From Dolomedes plantarius (lineage: Eukaryota; Arthropoda; Arachnida; Araneae; Dolomedidae), in assembly GCA_907164885.2 (NCBI GenBank), contig OU015493.1, positions 125,145,070 to 125,209,069 of the forward strand: 64,000 nucleotides of DNA. Direction: 5' to 3'. A program made the position numbers and the translations under genes. Each line of letters opens with the position of its first letter. The stretch's first letter is position 1. The notes beneath the pieces were generated by a model that was not told where the DNA came from, made no database searches, and was given only the letters and a program-made list of their open reading frames with translations. Of this stretch, positions 55,675-64,000 are shown piece after piece.

Positions 55675-57299
55675 CCTTATATCCGTGCTGTGGATGGAAG
55701 AATGTCGTGAAGACAAGTTCCTAGTGCATTGGGAAAAAATAATCCATATGTTTGTGTTTGAATTTATTAATTCTCCTATATTTCAAAACTTCTATTAAAT
55801 TTTACATTTGAATTCTCGTTTCATGGATTAGTTTCTTTACTTCTTTTTGTTTCCCTTAATAAATTTTGAAATATTGCTGAATAAATAAGCTAGAACAAAA
55901 AACTTTATTCACTGAAGATTAAGGAAAAATAACTTTTTGTCCATTGGTGTCCATTTTTTAACAAGTCCAAATCTTATTATTGCAAATTTTTTCCATTTTG
56001 TAATTGAATATAATTTCTAAAGGAAAAAGTACTGCATTTCCTTTCAAAATAAATAATTAATCGGATAGTTTGTTTACAAGGTAATTTAATTAGTTTTCGT
56101 CCAGGGGAAAAATTTATCTCTCTAGAATTTGGAAACTTGAAACATACTTAAATAATGGTTTGATAAAAAGTTCACTTCGAGTTTTTCTAAAAACTGACAA
56201 AAATAGATTTTTTTATCTTAAAAATAGATGATACAAATGTGTAAAACTTAAATTTATAGAATCAGATTAGAATGAACAGAAATATGATGGAATATGCATA
56301 GCATAGTGTCTATTTCACGAAATCTTTTATTTAACGTAGTTTCCTTCTAAGTGTGACATCGAAGAGCACTTATTAAACCCCATATTATGAATCCATAAAA
56401 TAAATGAATTGTATACATTGAAGTTTCTTCCGATAAGGAAGCTTTAAATATAATTAGAGAAGCAATTTAATAAAATACATTTTATTTCTAAATTGCCTCT
56501 TCGTAACTTTTTCATCTGTAAAGTGTTTTGATTTTCGCAAATTTTTAAGCTTATATTTTTTTCGCTTCACACGCACTTAAATAAATTCATATATTAAGCT
56601 AAAAATTTTTATGTATTTTTTTCAACTCTGTGTCACTACACGTAAAATAATTTTTCATTGTGCAAAATGAACTTATTAGTATAATTTGGAGATGTTTCGT
56701 AATGCTTCAGTACTCTATCGTTTTCTTTTTTTTATTAGGTTAAAATTTTAAAATTTATGTTAATACAATTTTCAACTCGGCGTATGGCACTAAAGTTTTT
56801 CTTAGGTCTTTCTAATTAGTTTGAGTTTTGTTTCAAACTAATCTTGAAGATAAACAAAGACGTTTCTTTAAGATTAGTTCTGTAACAATCTTTTGTTAGT
56901 TGAATATTGAACGATAGTGATTAACGAACAGTAATTAACAGTTATATGAAATTTGCTTTCTGAGTAAACATTGTCTCATCCTTTTTCTTAACTCAAACAA
57001 AATATCTTATAACAAAAAATTATATAGTATTGAAGCATGGGTTTATCATTCATATTTTATAATTAATTTCAGAGGAAATGAAACTTACTGATAGGGTTGG
57101 AGGTTAACTGTTTTTGTGTACGAATTGGAAAAAGATTTTAATTTTAGTTATTTGTTCTGTAACAGAAGTAAAGCTTTATCCTTTGTCATCATGATTCTTG
57201 TTGAATTTTGCTTCTATATTATCTAATATTAGATTATCATTGTCATTACATCGATTCAAGAATTCTTTTTACATAAATTTGAATATTACTTAATCGTGA
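55672..57299. other. AT-rich stretch, no gene seen
   Basis: No repeat ends, RNA motifs or convincing frames recognised over 1.6 kb. Confidence 0.35.
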
Positions 57300-57303
57300 T
57301 TAT

Positions 57304-57894
57304 GCCATCAGTGGGCGCGTCCGTGTACAAAGTGCAACATTTTCGTAATTTTGAATGGTTTGTTTTTACATGTAAGGTTTGAATGTTCTAAGCAGTTTCT
57401 ATTTATAGCTACACCCTTTCTAACGCAGGTCTCATTTCCTGACCCTTGTATTCCTTTCCATTCACTGTTAGTCGTGATTTAACCATGGTAAACCAGCGAT
57501 TATACGGCATTACAATACGACAAAAGTAGAAGTTGATGTAGTAGTCGAACAACTGTGCAGCTATTACACGGTATCCCGCATATCACGAAGATGGACAATC
57601 TCTTTGTTTTTTAGGTTTTTGGACATAATAGGAATCCATTCGCAAGTTGTCCTTAGATCCAATAAACCGAACAGTTTTGAAATAAGGCGATTGTATCTGC
57701 ATTCTTTGGCCTTTAATTATATATATATCTCAGTATTATCAACATTTTATATCTTGTCATAAAACACAGAATTATTATTTTCTATTTGAAAAAAAAGTAT
57801 GTTACAAAAGGAATAATCAAGGTTGAAAGAGACGTTGCATTTTGTGCCACGCGCACCTGCTGGTGTTCCAAAAATTGGCGCGCCCTCTGAAGGG
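57304..57894 (+). mobile_element. piggyBac-like deletion derivative, copy 2
   Basis: Colinear with 15571-16162. The right end is intact (GGCGCGCCCTCTGAAGGG before TTAA at 57895-57898); the left end has decayed (GCCATCAGTGGGCGCGTCC after TTAT). The transposase block is recognisable (VEVDVVVEQLCSYYTVSRIS, then RRWTISLFF and a stop). Confidence 0.9.
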
Positions 57895-57898
57895 TTAA

Positions 57899-58170
57899 AC
57901 GATTGTAAATATGTTATATGAAGATTTCATTTCAACTTAAATACGTCATCTTTTCTCTTAATATCAACAATGACAAAACCTGGATTATGTGAGATTTTCT
58001 AGCAATATTTTATTACTATTTTAAAGGGAAGTAACCGTGCTACTATGATTGAAGATTAGTTTTTTTTCTATTTGCGTGCAGTAGCCTCTCATACCAGGAA
58101 TATAATCATTGGACTAGATTAATTAATTGAGGTTTAATTCCTTCAACTAAGGACCAATTAATTTTATGAA
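57899..58170. other. Short AT-rich stretch
   Basis: Nothing recognised. Confidence 0.25.
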
Positions 58171-58172
58171 TA

Positions 58173-58329
58173 GCACCCTTTACACGTACGCTCTTTCGCG
58201 AGTGCTTGGAGCGTACGGGATTGCGCGCGGGAAAACTGGCAGTACGCTCCAAAGCAGCTTTCCATTCCTCTCCGACACCTTCACACGTGCATTCAATCAC
58301 GCGGGAAAGAGCGTACGTGTAAAGGGTGC
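58173..58329. mobile_element. GC-rich palindromic MITE, 157 bp
   Basis: Ends GCACCCTTTACACGTACGCT continuing to CTTTC are exactly inverted at both sides and flanked by TA (58171-58172, 58330-58331). A second inverted pair TTGGAGCGTAC / GTACGCTCCAA (58206-58216, 58242-58252) lies inside. CpG- and CGTACG-rich in an AT-rich region. Open frames here are incidental. Confidence 0.85.
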
Positions 58330-58331
58330 TA

Positions 58332-59696
58332 AAGAGTACATATTTAAGGGGACAAAGACTTTACCATGACGTTAAGTGAAAAAAAAAGTTGTCTGATTAA
58401 CACCTTATTCCTCTGTCCATTATTAAACTCGTTCCTTGGTACATTTTTAAGAATATGTTCCGGTACAGTTAATAAAATAACAATTCCTTTTACATTGCTT
58501 CAAATCCTCAACCTTTGGCGTGACAGAACCGCCCCGGTTTGTCTACTGGCCTAGGGCCAAGGTGTCGTCCACGCACAAAAGCGCTATGTGCAATATGAAA
58601 TAAAGACTCTAAAGGATCAAGTTTCACTTTACTTTTTATCATCCTTTTAGTAGTACACTTTCGTGTCACACGACTTTGGATTCGAAGTGTCTCAGAACCC
58701 TTCTAATGGATACATTGCGTTAGAAGAAATGTCCGGGGTCTGTGGGAAAATGAATCCATTTAGTATTTTTCCAAGTGGGGCGTCCTTTATTGTGTTTTGG
58801 TCACTGATTATTGGAAACTTTCAGCTTTAGTAATGCGTCCATGAATTTTCCCACAGAATTGTGAAAACATTCTAACTCCTCCTACCGCAAATGATCCATT
58901 CTTAGACGTGTAATTTAAGTTAAACATTTTCCACTATGCGATAAGTGACGTCATACCTGAAAAAAATCGCAGTGGGTCCATTGAATTTTTTCTCACTGCA
59001 AAGCAAATGATACAGTACCGGATCGTTCACAATTTAAAGCCATCGGACAGTGGGAGAAACCAGGGAATTGGCTGCTTCTGAAAGGAAACTGAATTTTCCT
59101 TAAATACAGATTATGAAAATATGAGTAGAAACTTTAAAAAAGCTATGTACGCGTGTTTGAAGTTTGTAGCACGAAATGGTAATTTTATTGGATTGCCAGA
59201 CATAAGTTGATGGATTAACGGATGTCATTTTTCTATCTTGTTCTTGTAATTTTGTCTTTTTGATATCTGTTGTCCTGTAATACTTGCCATTGGAAATAAA
59301 TAAATAAGTAAAAAAATAAATAAATAAATAGTATTCAAACTCGATATCTCCTCTTAGCAAAACAGGGGCGCTTAACCCAAACAGTGGTCCAGGATTACAT
59401 TCTTCTTAGAAGTAAACGAATAAAAGGTGTTTGTTCTATCTTGGTTTTTACTTCCAAAAACAGACGTGTATTTTATGAGAACAAAATCCAATTACGATAT
59501 CATTAAAGTATCCTAAGTGGATTTTATTTACATAAAAGCCAATTTTTTTATGAGTACTAAGTAATGATATTACTAAATGTTTTATCAAGTATTACAGTAG
59601 AATCATAAATAAGGGAAAAATATTTCAGGTAGTCTCTTCTAACGAAACTTCCGCGGTTTACTAACGTAAGATTATTTATCGTTGCTTGCCTCTTTT
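58332..59696. other. Mixed stretch, slightly GC-richer, unassigned
   Basis: The part from 58500 to 58900 is GC-richer and has an AATAAA near 58600. A plus-strand frame (NGYIALEEMSGVCGKMNP) is open for about 49 codons but without splice support. Could be old LTR or LINE sequence; not identified. Confidence 0.25.
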
Positions 59697-59814
59697 GTAT
59701 GTATATATGTATGCATACAAAAGAGATGCATACAGAGTATGCATGTGTTATGTATATATGTATCTATATATATGTATGTATGTGTGTATATATATATATA
59801 CTATGTGTGTGTGT
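59697..59814. repeat. (ATGT)n/(GT)n microsatellite
   Basis: Compound simple repeat directly joined to repeat R copy 2. Confidence 0.9.
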
Positions 59815-59988
59815 GTATGTCAAAATTTTGAAGCATTTTGGTACTTTTTTGTTTAACTGTTTACTGCTTGCCCAAGCGATACAGACTGGGTTTGGCGCAT
59901 TGCCAAAATTATAACTCGCAACGCAGGACACTTGAAATTTTGCTTTCCGGAGGACCGTTATGGAGGAATGTAATCCTACGTTAAAAGT
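59815..59988 (-). repeat. Dispersed repeat R, copy 2, abutting a microsatellite
   Basis: Reverse complement of 38442-38632, from GTATGTCAAAATTTTG to GGAATGTAATCCTACG and TTAAAAG. The microsatellite lies on the same relative side as in copy 1. Confidence 0.75.
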
Positions 59989-61528
59989 TAAATTTGTCAT
60001 GTTCTCAGGTATGGGGTGATTTAACTAAGAGTTGTTTCAAAATTTTGTTGTGGAGCATTCAATAAATATGCATAATAGAGCGCAAGTTGAAACATTCATA
60101 TAAATAACTATTTCTTCAGTTTAAAATTTCCCTTTATCCATTTGAGTTTGCTTGTCAGTATTGTAACGCACCAAAAACGGAGAAATCACAAAAACGCGAT
60201 GTTTCTGAAAAATATGATGCAACTGAAATGAATGATAACAAAATATAACAAGTTTTTTTTAATATTTGAGTCCAGGGTTACTGATACTAGGTATTTTTAT
60301 AACCGTGGCTCCTAATATTTTGGTATTTTTTAGGCATACACATACTCGTGAGCGATATCTAATGGCCATCAAAACAATGATTAAGTTGTAATAATGCCAA
60401 ATTTGGTTAGATATTCTGTCCAAAATGAACCGAAGCATGGATGACAGCTAAGAGACACTGTAGCGTTTAATTAATCATTTTTGTTGAAATTAGTTTGTAT
60501 TATGCTACAGCGTATAAGGTTTAGATAAAAAATGAGTTTTTTTCATATTTAAATGTTGCCATTTGTCGTCAAAGAGAAGAATCTTATTAAAGTTATAACT
60601 CTTTTGTTTTCAGAAAAACTGCGCTTGTTTGGTCAAGTCTATCTAGTCCGCGAATAAAGTTCGGAAATTTTCTAATGAGTTTGAAAAAATGGCAGCCAAA
60701 AATGTAAATGTATGAATCCTATAATGGATCTTTTAACTCAGACAAATTTCTTAATGTAATGAGATTCAATTACTTCCTATTCTTTAATTATTAACAACAC
60801 AGTGATAAAAATATTTTATTGTATTACCTCGGAATTAATTTTCATTTCCAGGCGACATTGAAGTTCGATTGAATTCTTCGTAACCTTTGAATAGAGGGTC
60901 ACCAAAGGGTTACAGTTAATAAAATGTAAATCTAAAATGCGGGTACACCTGATAAATATTTAATATGTCTAAAAATATTATTTAATATGTCAATCAAAGA
61001 ATTAAATATAAGTAATTCATTCCATATTATCTTTAGAAAACTTTAGTATAAGATTTGTTTCTGATTATACTGTCGGAAAATAAATGTGTCTATCATAAAA
61101 ATAATATGGCCTGCTCCTTTTACATCCGTCTCTCTGGAATTGGTTATCTACTTAGATAGAAAAAAAAATACTTATCATTGGAACGCATTTGGGGGATATC
61201 TACTTCAAAGCTCTAATGGAGACTTTCTACTAGCTAATGACTATCATGCATCTTTACTGTCATTACATCGCTGTACGCAATTTTTGTCAGATTCCCAGTT
61301 CCTTATAAAGCTGGCGGGAAGGCGTTAGAAAAGATTGGGAATTCGATAGTGTTTCTCTTTTCTCGTTTATCTAGAAAAATTAACTAGTTTGCTTAAAATT
61401 AAATTCCAGAAGCATTTGTTGCAAACGAGTAGTTTCATTTCAGTTCGGTTTTAACTAATATTTACCTAGTTTTTTGTTTGGCTAATCTGTAGATGATTTG
61501 GGTTTTAAAGGATTGGTGACCCTTAAAA
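59989..61528. other. AT-rich stretch, no supported gene
   Basis: An 80-codon frame at 61086-61328 has no recognisable motif. Nothing else. Confidence 0.3.
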
Positions 61529-61556
61529 ATTATATATATATATATATATATATATT
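61529..61556. repeat. (AT)n microsatellite
   Basis: Short dinucleotide run. Confidence 0.9.
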
Positions 61557-61966
61557 TGTTTTGTTTTTATTTTTTTCTTAAATTCACTGATAGTAAAAAT
61601 CAGTTAGGGAGGGGAGGGGAGAGGGTCTGGGACACAAATTTTTTTTTTTTAAAAGAACATTTTCATTTTCTTTGATTAAAACAAACTATCGAACTTTTAG
61701 AATAAAATAGCAGAAATGATTTGTGTCTCCGATCATTACATTGGCAAATACCGTAAAATCTTGAGTTATAATACGCACTTTTTTTCCCATTTTTGTCCAT
61801 CAAAAATGAGGTTGCTTATTATACTCGTGTACAAAAAAACGTAGTTTTAAACATTGAATAAACGACAAACAATTAGATGAGCTTTATTCTAGTGAAAGTG
61901 GTTTTAAGATAATGTCACAGTATTGTTTGTTTTGAATGAAAAATGTTTGTTTTGAACTAAATTTTT
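61557..61966. other. AT-rich stretch with a possible transposon end
   Basis: TACCGTAAAATCTTGAGTTA then TAATACGCAC at 61749-61779 resembles a common DNA-transposon terminus; TTATTATACTCG nearby at 61817-61828 may be its inverted echo. Extent not determined. Confidence 0.3.
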
Positions 61967-62110
61967 GGGGCCGGGACTCCCTAGTGGTTAGCGCGTCGGA
62001 ATTCGGCAGCGAGGATGTTCGGGTCGTATCTCGCCGAGCACCACTGAATACTCAAGTGTCTAAAGCGAGTATGGACACGTTTTATCTGCAATCCGGAAAC
62101 GTCTACATTT
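61967..62110 (+). mobile_element. tRNA-derived SINE (family S5), partial
   Basis: Head GGGGCCGGGACTCCCTAGTG then GTTAGCGCGTCGG (A-box region), B-box-like GGGTCGTATCTC, and a body with GGACACGTTTTATCTGC and ATCCGGAAACGTC that resembles the S3 and S4 bodies. No tail or target duplication found. Confidence 0.7.
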
Positions 62111-62258
62111 AAATGTTTTAGTTTACTAAATGTTTACGTTTTCTAAATTTAGAAAGCAATGGGTTTTGTCCCTATTCCTGCCATTAACGTATTGATTCTA
62201 ATATAGGGGATGAATATATTTCGGTCATAAATGATAAAAATGGTACCCGAGTAATTAA

Positions 62259-62848
62259 CCCTTCAGCGGGCGCGCCAATTTTTCGAACACCAGCAGGCGC
62301 GCGTGGCACAAAGTGCAACATCTCTTTCAGCGTTGATTATTCCTTTTTGTAATAAACCTTTTTTTTTCAAATTGAAAATAATAATCCTACTTTTATGACA
62401 AGATATAAATTGTTGATAATATTGAGATATATTTATAATTAAAGGCCAAAGAATGCAGATACAATTGCCTTATTTCAAAACTCTCCGGTTTATTGGATCT
62501 AAGGACAACTTGCGAATGGATTCCTATTATGTCCCAAAACCTAAAAAAACAATGAGAGAGTCCATATTCGGGATATACGGGATACCGTGTAATAGCTGCA
62601 CATTTGATCGACTACATCATCTCCTACTTTTGTCGAATTTCAATCCAGTATAATCGCTCGTTTACCACGGTTAAATCACGACTAACAGGGAATGGAAAGG
62701 AATACAAGGGTCAGAAAATCAGACCTGCATTAGAAAGGGTGTAAGCTATAAATAGAAACTGATTAGAACATTCAAACCTTACATGTAAAAACAAACCATT
62801 CATTTACGAAAATGTTGCACTTTGTACACGGACGAGCCCGCTGAAGGG
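62259..62848 (-). mobile_element. piggyBac-like deletion derivative, copy 3, inverted
   Basis: CCCTTCAGCGGGCGCGCC after TTAA (62255-62258) at the left; right end GAGCCCGCTGAAGGG before TTAA (62849-62852). Minus-strand transposase remnant reads DDVVDQMCSYYTVSRISRIW, with GDD in place of GVD and further stops. Best-preserved flanks with copy 1. Confidence 0.92.
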
Positions 62849-62852
62849 TTAA

Positions 62853-64000
62853 TGTAACTTTTTGATTTTATCACAGCTTGATAAACTTTAAAAAGATGGC
62901 CCGGTAATCAATGGACAGCCGCGTCTTTCTTTGAGTATTTTGTTCAGTGCAAATACAAGTGCATAACGTTAAGCAAACTGCTATAAACATATTTTATCTC
63001 TGAAGATTTATGCTGCGTATCCCTGATATAAATTGCCCGTGAGGTAGAGATTTACGCAACTCGAATTTCTTAGGGTTTTGAAACATTAGCATATACGTAT
63101 AAAAACATCTTTGAGAGGGGAAAAGAGTTTGAACACATAATCCTCTCATGTGTCTTTTCCCCTCGGGCACAAAGCCAGAAAGTAACTTGTACTATTTTTA
63201 ATATCGTATTTTGTATAGTACAAAGTCTGTGTACTAGTGTATACCAGAGTCATAAGAAATTTAAAGCGTCATAACGTCAACTACTTGTGTTTGTTTGTCG
63301 TTATAGTCCTTTCTTACTCGAAATGTATACGCTAGTGCTAAAAAATTAATTACCTTGCGCCTAATCCCACACCAACACTTAACGGTTTAAACCGGATATA
63401 TCATTTATCCGATAATTATAAGTGAAACCAGGTGTAGAAAATGTTTTCTGTCGTCATGTAAGTGCACGAAATATTGGGATTTTGAATCATTTCAAAAATC
63501 ACTTATTCGGATAGGATAATCTCAACTTAGATCATACAGTAAACGATTATTGGCATGTGTTTGATTAACGATTATTGGTAACGATTATTGGTAAATGATT
63601 ATTGGTATATTGGTATATGTTCATGTACAGGAGCAACTGAATGTTTACGGTACAACAGCTGATTCTCATTACCACTGTTAGGCTATGAGTAGTTTTTTTT
63701 TCAGTATTTTTCTAATCCCAAATTAGTAAATACATACTTCTGAATTCAGTTTTCTGCATTTGAAATGATAAATTAGTTAATCTGTGATTAGAAAAAACAA
63801 AGCTTAACACTGGTAATGGGGATTTTCTATAGGTTGTTGCACCACATTTAGAAAATTTTCCTTACATGAAGATACGTTTCCTTTTTATATGGTTACATAC
63901 ATGTTCGTCACAGAATTTTTTTGAAATTAACCACAAGAAACAGTCTAATATTCCCAGATGATGTAGAATCATTAAAGTGTTGAAATGATTTACTATGGAC
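62853..64000. other. AT-rich stretch, no gene seen
   Basis: GATTATTGG is repeated at about 63544-63605 in a short imperfect tandem. No gene or repeat end recognised. Confidence 0.35.

Noticed and set aside
58106..58369. Open frames on both strands
   Set aside because: They cross a palindromic MITE; the apparent similarity between strands comes from its inverted repeats.
1..64000. CRISPR arrays, operons or defence islands
   Set aside because: The only regular array is the 166-bp satellite, without spacers, and gene structure and repeats are eukaryotic.

Overview
This window reads as a piece of an AT-rich arthropod genome, plausibly an arachnid (inference). The basis is the repeat mix: Tc1/mariner, piggyBac, pogo/Tigger, hAT and Helitron DNA transposons, a non-LTR retrotransposon tail, tRNA-derived SINEs, a solo LTR, a 166-bp satellite and many (AT)n/(GT)n microsatellites. 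There is no prokaryotic gene organisation, rRNA or CRISPR array. Nearly everything identifiable is mobile-element derived, and every transposase seen is broken.

Layout. 0.5-2.6 kb: 5'-truncated LINE with an 11-bp target duplication, a SINE head, a pogo/Tigger remnant. 3.4-7.7 kb: tandem duplication in which each unit carries a different TTAA-flanked MITE that the other unit lacks. 8.2-9.9 kb: ten copies of a 166-bp satellite. 10.8-13.4 kb: Helitron, small duplication split by a SINE. 15.6-20.4 kb: piggyBac derivative, two Tc1/mariner-like elements, the larger split by a nested 773-bp element. 21.2-25.5 kb: Helitrons, SINE, microsatellite. 27-29.6 kb: two well-supported coding exons of an unidentified host gene on the minus strand, with MITEs around them. 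32.6-36.1 kb: second tandem duplication with another MITE occupied/empty pair. 36.8-45 kb: mariner derivative, solo LTR with a heat-shock-element-like motif, nested SINEs, Tc1 pieces. 47-52.4 kb: MITE, SINE, another minus-strand exon candidate, a deleted mariner, a hAT derivative. 54-64 kb: mariner derivatives, two more piggyBac copies, a small GC-rich MITE, a SINE.

No cooperating gene system is visible. What stands out: (1) the minus-strand host exons, hidden by shortness and transposon-filled introns; (2) four insertions whose precise empty sites lie in the paralogous unit beside them; (3) a motif shared by SINEs with different tRNA-like heads; (4) regulatory-looking sequence inside transposon remnants. 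No host gene could be named.
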